From NCBI GenBank assembly GCA_027036135.1, contig JALVSY010000007.1:4880-68879 (forward strand): a stretch of 64,000 nucleotides of DNA, given 5' to 3'. The translations under genes were made by a program, and so were the position numbers. The DNA is from Pyrodictiaceae archaeon (GTDB lineage Archaea > Thermoproteota > Thermoprotei_A > Sulfolobales > Pyrodictiaceae). Shown one piece after another: positions 16,888 through 25,205 of this stretch; the stretch's first letter is position 1, and each line of letters opens with the position of its first letter. The notes under the pieces are model-generated. The model saw only the letters and a program-made list of their open reading frames with translations. It was not told where the DNA came from and searched no databases.

Positions 16888-17135
16888 CGCGACCGCTCCT
16901 CCTCAAGGAGCTTGGTGAGTCCACCGTGCCTTATCCGGTACCCCTTCTTCTTGTACTCCTCTGTTTTCCGGTACACCTCTTCCCAGAACATTACCTCTCT
17001 CCGCACACTCTCTAGCCCCTTCTCGATCATTATGTTGAATGCGTGCGACCTACTCCTAGCTATGCCGTACCTAACCATCTTGTCCGCTAGCTCCACTAGC
17101 TCTCTCCTAACCTTGATAGACACAGTAACCGACAA
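16884..17135 (-). CDS. vapB: VapB antitoxin, ribbon-helix-helix
   Basis: 83 aa. Residues 1-40 form a CopG/Arc-type ribbon-helix-helix (VTVSIKVRRELVELADKMV, then SRSHAFNIMIEKGL), and the rest is a charged toxin-binding tail. Start TTG at 17135, the first start available just downstream of the promoter region. Expected to bind VapC and repress its own promoter. Confidence 0.87.
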   Translation of the reverse strand: MSVTVSIKVRRELVELADKMVRYGIARSRSHAFNIMIEKGLESVRREVMFWEEVYRKTEEYKKKGYRIRHGGLTKLLEEERSR

Positions 17136-17291
17136 TCCTAGATACCCTGGTAGATCTGGGTATACCTAGGTACACTATATGGTTCATCTAAACGGAGGTC
17201 TTGTACCTTGGAGTTCACAGGAGTAAATGAGTGAGCAGAAGCGGGACCTTAGGGGCTCCTTGCAAATGTACAAGGGTGGGTTCTTGTTGTG

Positions 17292-17597
17292 CTATATTGT
17301 TTCTAGGCCGAAGTCTCTTAGCACCTTGCTTAGTCTCCTAAGCTCTCTTAGCAGGGTTTGTCCCTTCTCTGTCAGCCTGTAGCCCCTCTGTTCATCGTTT
17401 GCCTGCTCTATTATTCCTCTTTGCTCTAGCTTTGCTAGTATTGGTGCTAGGCGGTTGTAGGCCATGTTGGTGTAGAGTGCTATGCGTGTGGGTGGCTGGC
17501 CTGGGTGCTTGTTTATCGCCTCTAGTATGTCTATGAGTATCTCTATCCTTGTTCTCCGGGGCAACCTGGGGCTATCCTCGCCTAGTTGTCGCTGCAT
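17292..17597 (-). CDS. Winged-helix transcription regulator
   Basis: 101 aa, a single winged helix of the archaeal HTH_45 kind: ILEAINKHPGQPPTRIALYT, recognition helix NRLAPILAKLEQRGII, wing YRLTEKGQTLL. Last gene of a run with three membrane or exported proteins, overlapping the membrane gene upstream by 26 nt, so it may control that unit. Confidence 0.78.
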   Translation of the reverse strand: MQRQLGEDSPRLPRRTRIEILIDILEAINKHPGQPPTRIALYTNMAYNRLAPILAKLEQRGIIEQANDEQRGYRLTEKGQTLLRELRRLSKVLRDFGLETI

Positions 17598-18120
17598 AAT
17601 GAGCTGCGAGGAGTGAGGCCGTGGTTGCTCTCAGTAGCTCCGCTACGAGTAGGAGTGTTGCACCCACGGGCTTGGTTGTTGTGAGGACCCCTACCGCTCT
17701 CAGAGCGAAGGCCGCGCCTATGATGCCTACGAGCCACCTAGCGGGTCCCTGGAACTCCTTGGAGGCGTAAGCAGCAGTTGCAGCCGCCGCTAAGTCGAAG
17801 CCAGCTGGTATGGCCACCAGGGTTACCGTGTAGAGCCCGTGTCTCTTGCCTGGGAGGGCTAGTAGCAGGAAGCCTGCTGCCGCGAAGCTAGCTGTCGCTG
17901 TGTAGGCCGTGTAGGCTAGCCTCGGGTCGCTGAGCAGCATTAGTGGCGTCCAGGCATGGCTCATGGCTAGTAGTAGGAACCCTGCCACGTACTCCGGCCT
18001 AGTCGCGCCCAGCCTCGCCAGCTTCGCGAGCAACACGGCTATATAGGCGAAGGCGGCTAGGCCCACAACGCTCGTGGCCAGTAATACTGCCTGGTAGGCT
18101 AGTGCCAGCTCCCCGGCCAA
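17572..18120 (-). CDS. Polytopic membrane protein, about seven helices
   Basis: About 182 aa from TTG 18120. A longer frame reaches ATG 18186, but it would overlap the preceding gene by 49 nt, so the later start is preferred. Seven Ala/Leu-rich helices, with a conserved-looking HAWTPLMLLSDPRLAY loop after helix 3. No family assigned. Grouped with two exported proteins upstream and a winged-helix regulator downstream. Confidence 0.6.
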   Translation of the reverse strand: MAGELALAYQAVLLATSVVGLAAFAYIAVLLAKLARLGATRPEYVAGFLLLAMSHAWTPLMLLSDPRLAYTAYTATASFAAAGFLLLALPGKRHGLYTVTLVAIPAGFDLAAAATAAYASKEFQGPARWLVGIIGAAFALRAVGVLTTTKPVGATLLLVAELLRATTASLLAAHYAATTRRG

Positions 18121-18137
18121 GACCCCTGGTCCCCTGC

Positions 18138-18635
18138 TTAGCGATGAGGCGGCCAATGGCGAGGGGACAAGACATGATGATGACAAGGCCTGATTACTAC
18201 GAGCCTCTCATCCACCCGGATAACACGCGGCTTAACAACCAGGCCATGCGGTGTCCAGAAGACATGCCCGATGACCACAACGTGTTTTCCGAGTAGCTTC
18301 TCCGCGACGAGCCATAGGGGGAGAGGCTTACCGCCTACAAGCACGCAGCGGGGGAGAACAACGATTACTCTCTCCCCGTGAGCCCCCTTCATTATTACCC
18401 CGTGGGGGAAGGCGGCAACAACTACTCCGCTAACGCCGCGGAAGCCCCGGTAATAATGGCTATGACGAAGCGCCTCAACGAAGAGCGGAGCACCCTGGGG
18501 CTTCTCCCCGGCAACATTGTTGCCCGTTAGCACTCCTCTCGGTATTCCTCTAGGGTACATCGAGTAAGCTAGTAATGGTCCAGCAACAGCGACTAATAGC
18601 ACAGCGACTAGTAGTGCTAGCCTAGTAGGGCCCAT
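18138..18635 (-). CDS. Exported hypothetical protein with His-rich tail
   Basis: 165 aa. Residues 1-23 are a signal peptide or membrane anchor (RLALLVAVLLVAVAGPLLAY). The rest has a small beta-barrel look: repeated strands GVVVAAFPHGVIMKGAHGERVIVVLP and HVVVIGHVFWTPHGLVV. The end PCHHHVLSPRHWPPHR is rich in His and could bind metal. Not recognised. Neighbour at 18735 is also exported and His-rich. Confidence 0.6.
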   Translation of the reverse strand: MGPTRLALLVAVLLVAVAGPLLAYSMYPRGIPRGVLTGNNVAGEKPQGAPLFVEALRHSHYYRGFRGVSGVVVAAFPHGVIMKGAHGERVIVVLPRCVLVGGKPLPLWLVAEKLLGKHVVVIGHVFWTPHGLVVKPRVIRVDERLVVIRPCHHHVLSPRHWPPHR

Positions 18636-18734
18636 ACTTAATCCCGGTCTATTCTACAGGATGGAGGTAGGCGCGTAATCCTAGGAGTAAAAACATGGTT
18701 AGGGCTGGGTATCTGGCTCTTGGTGTGCCCGGGC

Positions 18735-19238
18735 TTAGCCTTGGCTCCAGACCGTGGTCTCGTGCTCAACTATCTTCACTACCTTGTTGTTGACTAGGTC
18801 CACCACTACCAGTGCTGCTCCGTGTGTGTCCCCGCTCTTCTCCCTCAGCACAACTATCGCCTTGACGGCGTGGAGCGTCACTGTACCGTCGCCCTCAACA
18901 ACGCCCTGTATCACCGGCTTTATCAAGGTAACGTTGTAGCCCTCTTTGAGCAGCGCGGCGGTACGGTTATCGCTCATAAGTATCTCTAGCACGTGGTGTC
19001 TAAACTCGTCGCTCAGCACTAGGCGTGGAGCATGATGCTTTACCCAGGGCCCGTGCCTCGGTGGATGAGCTATAGGGCAGTGGTGCCAAGGCCCGGGGCG
19101 GTGATGCATGGGGGCCATTGGCGCCCAGTTATCTGCTGCTCTTCCCTGGTGCATCGTCGTTGTGTACGCGTATGCTGCTACCCCGAGAGCAACTAGCGCG
19201 GCCACAGCTATTGCTACGAGGAGTACGTGCCTCTCCAT
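18735..19238 (-). CDS. Exported His/Pro-rich protein
   Basis: 167 aa. Membrane anchor at residues 5-27, then a His/Pro/Met-rich linker (PMHHRPGPWHHC, HPPRHGPWVKHH) that looks suited to copper or nickel binding, then a C-terminal domain with strands VTLHAVKAIVVLREK and AALVVVDLVNNKVVKIVEHE. That strand pattern is like a PepSY fold, but this is not firm. Same orientation as 18138-18635, probably the start of the same operon. Confidence 0.6.
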   Translation of the reverse strand: MERHVLLVAIAVAALVALGVAAYAYTTTMHQGRAADNWAPMAPMHHRPGPWHHCPIAHPPRHGPWVKHHAPRLVLSDEFRHHVLEILMSDNRTAALLKEGYNVTLIKPVIQGVVEGDGTVTLHAVKAIVVLREKSGDTHGAALVVVDLVNNKVVKIVEHETTVWSQG

Positions 19239-19340
19239 GTGTGCTCACCTTTCTGCCTTGGGTCGTGTGTACTATGTGTTAGCGCGGCTATAAGCCGGGG
19301 ACTCACTAGTGGTGCGCAAAGAATAAAACCGGGCCTCTTA

Positions 19341-20012
19341 CTACTCCTCCTTACTTGCTTCGTTCTTCCTAATCCTTATCCCGTCGCCCAGGACCCAGTA
19401 GGCTCCATCGCTTCTCTCCTCCAGCTTATAGATCGGGGCCCTGTGCTTAACCTCCTCGAGGACGAGAGCAGCTGTATGGAAGGCCTCGTGCCTCGTCCTC
19501 GAAGAAACGAGTACGTGCACGGTGAAGTCTCCTGGCCCTAGCTCGCCGACGCGGTGAAGAATAGCGATATCGATTACGCCTGGTACCCTTGAGTACCTCT
19601 CAGCTATCTCATAGAGCTTCTTATCCGCGAGCTCCCGGTAAGCCTCGTAGACCAGCTTATCAACCCGGCTCCCAGCGACATAGCCCTTAACAAAACCCGT
19701 GAAAGAAACCAAGGCGCCCCCGCCGAGAGGAGCAGCGCGGAGAGCCATTGCGCGGTAAAGAGTCTCGATGCCAGGGTTCTCCCCGGGGCCTATTACCCGG
19801 GCAACGAGCACACCAACCCGCGGAGACAGGACAAAGTACTCCTTGTTCTCCTCTAGCTCCTCGTCCCCCGCTAGTACACGGGAGCAACAAACAACACTAT
19901 AGTCACGGAGACCAAGCAACCCCCCTAGCTCCTTAACCCTCGTGACCGGAACGTTCTTCTCCTCTACAACGAGCCCGGGGAAATCATAGCGGATGACTCT
20001 GAGCCTGGGCAT
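19341..20012 (-). CDS. moaE: Molybdopterin synthase large subunit with N-terminal MoaD-like domain
   Basis: 223 aa. Residues about 75-215 are MoaE: GALVSFTGFVKGYV, VYEAYRELADKKLYEI, IAILHRVGELGPGDF, VSSRTRHEAFHTAALVLEEVK and APIYKLEE with the catalytic-site Lys. Residues 1-70 form a beta-grasp domain like MoaD, but there is no Gly-Gly end before the MoaE part, so this domain cannot supply the thiocarboxylate in the normal way. A separate MoaD would be needed. Function: makes molybdopterin for tungsten or molybdenum enzymes. Confidence 0.85.
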   Translation of the reverse strand: MPRLRVIRYDFPGLVVEEKNVPVTRVKELGGLLGLRDYSVVCCSRVLAGDEELEENKEYFVLSPRVGVLVARVIGPGENPGIETLYRAMALRAAPLGGGALVSFTGFVKGYVAGSRVDKLVYEAYRELADKKLYEIAERYSRVPGVIDIAILHRVGELGPGDFTVHVLVSSRTRHEAFHTAALVLEEVKHRAPIYKLEERSDGAYWVLGDGIRIRKNEASKEE

Positions 20013-20105
20013 AGCCTTCTCGCCTACCCTGTGGATAAAGCGTCCTAGGGGAGACAGAGCCTCGTGCTAGTCAATATCGGTACCGGAGCCCAGGGTACAG
20101 GGCTC

Positions 20106-21392
20106 TTACTTGGTGGATTCCCTGGGAGTGCTTAGTGTGTCCTGGTTGTCTTCTTTGCTTAGTTTTTCCCTGGCCCGGGCTACTAGGTCGCTTATGTCCC
20201 ATACTTGTAGCCATGTCTCTGGCACAATGGTTTTATCCGGTACTATGAGGATTTTCTCCGCCTCTGGGAACCTCGCTAGCTTAGCCTCTATCCTCTTCAC
20301 ATCGCTCGTGCTTAGCCTGTTTACCCACTTGACCTCGGCGACTACCCGGAGGGACCGGTACTCGACAAGCGCTACGTCTATCTCAGGGCTCTCTATCCTT
20401 ACTGGCCTGAGCCCATAGTACTCTGAGAGGAAGCGCTCAACGAATCTCTCAACGAGCCTCGGTATCAGCGTCTGTAATGCTTTCTCGATGTAGCCCCATG
20501 GTAGCGGTGCCTCGCCGAACCCGTAGCGGGCCTCCAGGTAGTATATTGTCTCCGTGAGCGGCGAGACGTGGCGGTATATGCTCCTGCGCTTCTTCCCAAG
20601 GGTCTCTATGCGCTCCAGGAGCCCGGTCTCAACCATGGCCTTGACGTACTTTGTTATGAGGGACGTGGCTGGCTTCTCGAGCAAGCCCCGGGAGTACAGG
20701 TAGCTGGCTATCTCTGTGAGCTTCGTCTTCCCAGCCGCTATAGCCTCGAGTACTGCGTCGAAGCGCCTCGTATAGGTATAGTCCTCCTCGTCCAATACCT
20801 CGCCGACCAGGGTGTGTGCAAGCTCCCTGCCATATAGTACTATGTCGCGTATACCTCTCCCTATTAGGACGGGCTCCTGGTAATAGACGAGGTGCTCTAC
20901 TAGCTCCCTGCCCTCCAGTCCCCAGCCCCGGGTCGCTAACAGCTCCAAGGGGGAGAGGAGCCCAACTCTCTCGCTGAGGAAGAGCCCGGTGAGAGGAGCC
21001 TCTGGGCCCTCCACGAAGACGCGGTAATAATGGAGAGTAGAGGTTATGAAGACAAGGTTCTCGCCACAAACGCCTGCCTGGACCGCGTCGAAGAGACGGG
21101 GATTAGCCCGGTGAAACTCGTCAAGGATAACCCTATCAGTGTGCCTACATACGCGGATAAAGGCACTAGTGTCAAGCTCTTCGTCGTTTACCGGGTCATA
21201 TATTGTTCCGCCCTTGCGCACAATGAAGTACTCGTAGTTCCCCAATACGTGCCTAGCATAGAATGTCTTCCCAGTCTTCCTCCGGCCATAGAGGAGGCGC
21301 CGACCACTAGTTAGGAGGAAGCGTCGGAGACTAGGCCTCTCAACAATGATACTCACAGTATCATACCCAGAGTATGATTCTGTAAAACTCAT
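20106..21392 (-). CDS. Archaeal P-loop ATPase with PD-(D/E)xK-like C-terminus
   Basis: 428 aa of the AAA_14/DUF234 archaeal ATPase type. Walker A GRRKTGKT at about 36-43, Walker B RVILDEFHR near 87-95. Middle winged-helix region (ITKYVKAMVETGLLERIE), then a C-terminal domain with EIDVALVEYRSLRVVAEVKW, the ID...(E)xK layout of a restriction-endonuclease fold. These ATPases are common mobile or accessory genes in archaea, with unproven roles. Followed upstream by the ArsR-type gene at 21440 on the same strand. Confidence 0.82.
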   Translation of the reverse strand: MSFTESYSGYDTVSIIVERPSLRRFLLTSGRRLLYGRRKTGKTFYARHVLGNYEYFIVRKGGTIYDPVNDEELDTSAFIRVCRHTDRVILDEFHRANPRLFDAVQAGVCGENLVFITSTLHYYRVFVEGPEAPLTGLFLSERVGLLSPLELLATRGWGLEGRELVEHLVYYQEPVLIGRGIRDIVLYGRELAHTLVGEVLDEEDYTYTRRFDAVLEAIAAGKTKLTEIASYLYSRGLLEKPATSLITKYVKAMVETGLLERIETLGKKRRSIYRHVSPLTETIYYLEARYGFGEAPLPWGYIEKALQTLIPRLVERFVERFLSEYYGLRPVRIESPEIDVALVEYRSLRVVAEVKWVNRLSTSDVKRIEAKLARFPEAEKILIVPDKTIVPETWLQVWDISDLVARAREKLSKEDNQDTLSTPRESTK

Positions 21393-21439
21393 CCTCTTTT
21401 AGTCCTTATCGCCTAAGACGAGCTAAGAACGACTCAAGA

Positions 21440-21766
21440 CTAGTCAAGGGCACCTAGACGCTCATCGCTACTCTCTAGTAGTTTTTTGAAGAATTCTGGG
21501 CTGAGGCATATCCTGAACTCTCTGGTACGGCATAGCCTTTTGACTATGAAACGCTCCTCGTCGATAACAGCCCTATCCTCTATTAGGCCAACGTTCCGGA
21601 GTATCTTTAGGTGAGCTAGTAGCAGGGGCTTCGAGATCCCCAGGGCCTCTCTGAGTTCTCGCCTAGTCATCTCCTTCTCTGCACAAAGGGCTAGTATCTT
21701 TAGCCTTGTTGGATGAGCCATGGCGCTAAGTATTTTAGAGAGCCGCGTCCATACATCGTCGCCCAA
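21440..21766 (-). CDS. ArsR-type winged-helix regulator
   Basis: 108 aa: SKILSAMAHPTRLKILALCA, recognition helix ALGISKPLLLAHLKILRNVGL, wing VIDEERFIVKRL. This is the standard ArsR/HTH_20 fold. No Cys pair of metal-sensing ArsR is seen. Target unknown. 50 nt behind the small membrane protein gene. Confidence 0.83.
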   Translation of the reverse strand: MGDDVWTRLSKILSAMAHPTRLKILALCAEKEMTRRELREALGISKPLLLAHLKILRNVGLIEDRAVIDEERFIVKRLCRTREFRICLSPEFFKKLLESSDERLGALD

Positions 21767-21816
21767 GGGCTATGCACCACGCTGGCGCGGCAAGCTCATG
21801 TAGCTAGTAGAGCTGG

Positions 21817-22062
21817 TTACTCGTGAAGCTCTTTGCGAAGATTCTCTATCTCTTTGCGTAGCAGCCTTATCTCGTCAAGAAGCTCCCTCATAGTGGCCTC
21901 AAGCTTCTCGTCCCGTGGTGCAGTTGTATAGCTGCTCCCCGTACCTATGTCTCTCATAATGTACCTGGCCACAACTATTATGCTGGCCACGACGAGCCCG
22001 ACGAGAATCAGCCAGAATATCCAGCCAAGTATATCGATCGCACCTGGTGGGGGCGGAGGCAC
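21817..22062 (-). CDS. Membrane-anchored coiled-coil protein
   Basis: 81 aa: Pro-rich start, one membrane helix (residues 11-36), then a coiled coil (EATMRELLDEIRLLRKEIENLRKEL). Probably cotranscribed with the ArsR-type regulator behind it. No family assigned. Confidence 0.65.
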   Translation of the reverse strand: MPPPPPGAIDILGWIFWLILVGLVVASIIVVARYIMRDIGTGSSYTTAPRDEKLEATMRELLDEIRLLRKEIENLRKELHE

Positions 22063-22527
22063 CTAGGCGTCACCTCGCAGAAATACACATAGACTAGGCT
22101 GGGTCAACTCCTGCTACACCAGGTAAAAAAATTGCTTACCCCACCTTAATACACCTTATGCATAACTATCTGGGAGCACAGCTCAATTAGGCTAATAGGG
22201 CCTTCTCGCATCAACACAATGCAGTCCTACAAGATTACTTAGGTCGCTGAAAGCATGTCGTATGTAGGTGAACCAGTCTCGGTTAAGCCATCAAGAGGCA
22301 AGTATAACTAGCCATGCCGCCAAGGCCACCAAGGGGCCAAGGAGCAAAAGGGTCTTAGTAAGCCTATGAAAAGGGAAGCCATATCGTTCTCCGTGTCCCA
22401 GTAGCGCTAGCAAAGGAGCTATTAGGGTAGCGACGAGCCAAAGAACCGAGGCATCGCTAGCGTTCTCTAGTAGTTAGGATATACTACTTAGCTAGGAAGC
22501 CCGAGAAATACCTAGAGGTGCTTACGT
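22063..22527. other. Gene-free region
   Basis: No frame accepted. T-poor, with no obvious RNA fold. The stretch 22110-22200 before the minus-strand genes should hold their promoter. A purine-rich patch GCCACCAAGGGGCCAAGG lies at 22326-22345. Confidence 0.35.
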
Positions 22528-22872
22528 GTGGCCCAGGGTTCTTATGTAGAGGTGTTGCCGGGAGTTGGTTCCCGGCTAGTCCATTGCGACGAGCACATCG
22601 TTGTCATAGAGACGAGGCTAGAGCCAGGAGCACGGGTGCCCAGGCATAGCCACGAGGGTTTGCAGATTAGCTTCTGTGTAAGGGGGAGAATGGAGCTAGT
22701 AATCGGTGACGAGAAGGTAGTGATGACTCCCGGGAGCTACCGAGTCATACCACCCAGGATAGAGCATGAGGCCAGAGCATTAGAGGAAACAGTTGTCGTT
22801 GATATCAACTCTCCTCTCACCGAGGATAGGAAGGAGCTCGTAGAGAGGCTCGGAGGGTATAGAACCCGGTAA
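22528..22872 (+). CDS. Cupin-domain protein
   Basis: 114 aa, a single cupin_2 barrel. Motif 1 is GARVPRHSHEGLQISFCVRGRMEL (His residues about 39-41, Glu43) and motif 2 is PGSYRVIPPRIEHEA (His near 89). Metal-binding residues are present. Small stand-alone cupins have many roles, so no substrate is proposed. Start GTG 22528. Confidence 0.82.
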   Translation: MAQGSYVEVLPGVGSRLVHCDEHIVVIETRLEPGARVPRHSHEGLQISFCVRGRMELVIGDEKVVMTPGSYRVIPPRIEHEARALEETVVVDINSPLTEDRKELVERLGGYRTR

Positions 22873-22876
22873 AGCA

Positions 22877-23264
22877 TTGTCCTCAGTGCTTACTGGCCTA
22901 GCCCGGGGTGTAGCGGGCATAGTGAGCTGGTTTGGCGAGGATGCTTGGACGAGGCTCTGTCGGCGCTATGGGCTAAAATACCTGGTTCTATTCGGTAGCC
23001 GTGCTAGTGGTAAGACTGATAGGCTAAGTGACTGGGACTTTGCTGCCCGCTTCGGGAGGAGACCCGGTATTAAGAGAGATTATTGACCTATTAGCGGATA
23101 TCATGGATCTCGTCGGGGATGACCGAGTAGACCTCGTTGTCCTAGACCGCCCCGGGCTGCCACCAGCTTTGCTCCATGAGGTGCTGTGGCGAGGCAAGCC
23201 TCTCTGCATACTTGATAGAGATGCTTATCTCTGGGACAAGGTAAGAGCCCTAGCCCTTTACTAA
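22877..23264 (+). pseudogene. MntA-type nucleotidyltransferase, frameshifted
   Basis: The first part holds the nucleotidyltransferase signature YLVLFGSRASGKTDRLSDWDF and then stops. After a shift near 23055 (in TTCGGGAGGAGACCC) the chain continues as PVLREIIDLLADIMDLV, then DRVDLVVLDRPGLPPALLHEVLWRG to TAA 23264. Together this is an MntA antitoxin of about 125 residues. The toxin behind it is broken too. Confidence 0.78.
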
Positions 23265-23270
23265 GAGTAC

Positions 23271-23562
23271 TTGGTGGTTTTCCGTCCAGGGCTCGAGGCA
23301 ATGTTCATAATAGTTAGCCAGGGCTGGGAGGAACCAAGCAGCTACAAGGAGATTGCACGCATACTAGAAGCGCACGACGTCTTAGCACCGGGATGAGGCG
23401 AGGCTTCTAAGCGGGCTCGCTGGGCTAAGGAGCATTATTGTATATATGTATGCTGAGATAGACTATGAGGAGTTGGCTAGTATCCTTGGCTTATTGGATA
23501 GTGTTGAGGCTCTTATGTCACGGCTACCGGGCTTTATAGAGGAGAGGGGATTAGATCCCTAG
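23271..23562 (+). pseudogene. HepT (DUF86, HEPN) toxin remnant
   Basis: From TTG 23271 the frame gives EAMFIIVSQGWEEPSSYKEI, then IARILEAHDVLAPG and a TGA. One base shift restores DEARLLSGLAGLRSIIVYMYAEIDYEEL and the C-terminal helix to TAG 23562. The HepT active-site motif RxxxxHxY appears as RSIIVYMY, with Tyr in place of His, and the N-terminal 30-40 residues are missing. The stop overlaps the end of the convergent ccdA gene. Confidence 0.78.
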
Positions 23563-24260
23563 ATGATTCCGGCCTCGTGTAGCACGTAGACGCCTATCGC
23601 GATGAGCAGTAGCCCCGCTATGAGGCTTAGCTCCGGAGCATACCTCGCTACGAGCTCCTGTACCCTCCTCGCCCGGTACGCGGCTGCTATTGAGAGCCCT
23701 ATCGCTAGCAGTGGCGAGACGAAGACAACGTTGTAGACAAGTAGATACGGCAGGATCGCTGCAAGGGAGGCTACGCCGCTTGCCCTGGCTGCAACGATGA
23801 ATGCTAAGAGGGGCCCACTACTACAGGGTAGCAACGTGAACGATGCAAGCAACCCGAGGAGCGCTGCAGCCACTATGCTACCAGCTGCCCGGGTTGCGGG
23901 GCTTGCTAGCCTCCCACCCGGCCTCGCGAGTGGTAGCCTCTTGCCCCTCTTCTCGGCCACGGCCTCGGCCACGTTGTAGGCACCGAACACTATTGCTACC
24001 AGGCCTAAGAGCCAGAGGGGCAACACGAGCGCTGAGAACGCGATCCCAAGCCCTATCACTAGGTAGCCAAAATAGACGGCCAGGGTGAAGGAGAGAGCAG
24101 TAGCCATTATCTTCCTCGGGCTCTTGTAGCGAATAGACGTGGCGAGCAATAACACGGCATAGACGTAGAAGGTGCAGGGATTAATGCTGTCCAGGGCAGC
24201 GTAGCCGACGAGCTGGCCAAGGAGACCAGTACCGACCACTGCACCGCCCTCGTAAACCAC
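23559..24260 (-). CDS. ccdA: CcdA/DsbD-type thiol-disulfide transporter
   Basis: 233 aa, six to seven membrane helices. The paired Cys motifs of the family are clear: ALDSINPCTFYV (Cys28) in the first helix and TLLPCSSGPLLAF (Cys near 145) in the fourth. CcdA passes electrons from cytoplasmic thioredoxin to extracytoplasmic thiol proteins. It is preceded by a membrane-anchored thioredoxin-fold protein (24277-24873) that is the likely partner. Confidence 0.9.
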   Translation of the reverse strand: MVYEGGAVVGTGLLGQLVGYAALDSINPCTFYVYAVLLLATSIRYKSPRKIMATALSFTLAVYFGYLVIGLGIAFSALVLPLWLLGLVAIVFGAYNVAEAVAEKRGKRLPLARPGGRLASPATRAAGSIVAAALLGLLASFTLLPCSSGPLLAFIVAARASGVASLAAILPYLLVYNVVFVSPLLAIGLSIAAAYRARRVQELVARYAPELSLIAGLLLIAIGVYVLHEAGII

Positions 24261-24276
24261 TTAATACACTATAGGC

Positions 24277-24873
24277 CTAGCCTATGGGCTTGGAGTACGC
24301 CAGGGTGGTATTGCATAGTTCCGTGGCCAGGGCCCTGTCTATCCCTATCTCTTTGTAAAGACTTCCCGCGATATACACGGGTACCTTGCCAGCCGCGACC
24401 GGCCTCATACTCGCTAGCTTGGTGCTCCACCACTCGCTCTTCTCCAGCTCACCTACCTCGATGAAGCCTACCCTGTTGCCCCGGCAAGCAACTATTGTAG
24501 GCACGCCCTCGGTAGCTCCAAGTCTATACAGCTCCTGGAATGTTTCTAGGCAGACTTTGTCCAGTACCGAGCAGAAGAACGTCTTCACGCCAGTCTCGGC
24601 GCTATACCTCTTGAAGAACCTCTCCATGGCTCTGCAATGCGGGCAACGGGGATCACCAAGCATCACTATATATGTGCCCGGCGGTATGCTTGCTTTACTA
24701 GCAACACTAGTAGTACTGGTTACGGTGGATGCTCCCAGCTCATTACCTGATGCGCTAGATCCTGTGCTGCTCCCGGCAATGTGGTGGCGAGCCTGTAGAG
24801 CAATAGCAACAAGTACTGCAGCGATAACTACTAATACAATAATCAGTATACTGGGCAGAGCCCTCAACGACAC
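24277..24873 (-). CDS. Membrane-anchored thioredoxin-fold protein (CPHC)
   Basis: 198 aa. N-terminal anchor helix (residues 8-27), Ser/Thr-rich linker to about 62, then a thioredoxin fold with CPHC at 77-80 (DPRCPHCRAME) and the cis-Pro loop EGVPTIVACRG. CPHC is the DsbA-type active site, suggesting an extracytoplasmic oxidant or isomerase. Sixteen nt before ccdA and overlapping the TusA-like gene by 10 nt: one operon. Confidence 0.87.
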   Translation of the reverse strand: MSLRALPSILIIVLVVIAAVLVAIALQARHHIAGSSTGSSASGNELGASTVTSTTSVASKASIPPGTYIVMLGDPRCPHCRAMERFFKRYSAETGVKTFFCSVLDKVCLETFQELYRLGATEGVPTIVACRGNRVGFIEVGELEKSEWWSTKLASMRPVAAGKVPVYIAGSLYKEIGIDRALATELCNTTLAYSKPIG

Positions 24874-25097
24874 TCCACCACAATATAGTAGGTATCCTCC
24901 TCGTATCCTCGCTCGACTACGCGGACAGGAGCGGTCTTCTCAAGAGTCTCGGCAACCTCGTCAAGAACACTACTAGCGTTCTTCGCAGCCACTATTTTGA
25001 GTCTCCCTCCTGGCTTGAGCTTATCTATCTCGGCTAGCACGTAGAGAGTATAATCGCCGCAAGCAGACGCTATCTTTCGGAGATCGTACACCTTCAT
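24864..25097 (-). CDS. TusA/SirA-like small sulfur-carrier protein
   Basis: 77 aa with the TusA outline: first strand MKVYDLRKI, helix start with Cys in SACGDYTLYVLAEIDKLKPGG, then LKIVAAKNASSVLDEVAE and a last strand TYYIVVECR. The conserved Cys-Pro of TusA is Cys-Gly here. Likely carries persulfide or takes part in thiol redox with the two genes that follow. First gene of the operon. Confidence 0.6.
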   Translation of the reverse strand: MKVYDLRKIASACGDYTLYVLAEIDKLKPGGRLKIVAAKNASSVLDEVAETLEKTAPVRVVERGYEEDTYYIVVECR

Positions 25098-25205
25098 ACC
25101 GTGAGCACCTCCTTTCCTAGAGAGCCCAGTTATGTTCCCTCTAGCCAGTGTGGTATAATATTTTGCCCAATAAGCAATAGATACGCAGAAAAATAACCCA
25201 TAGGG

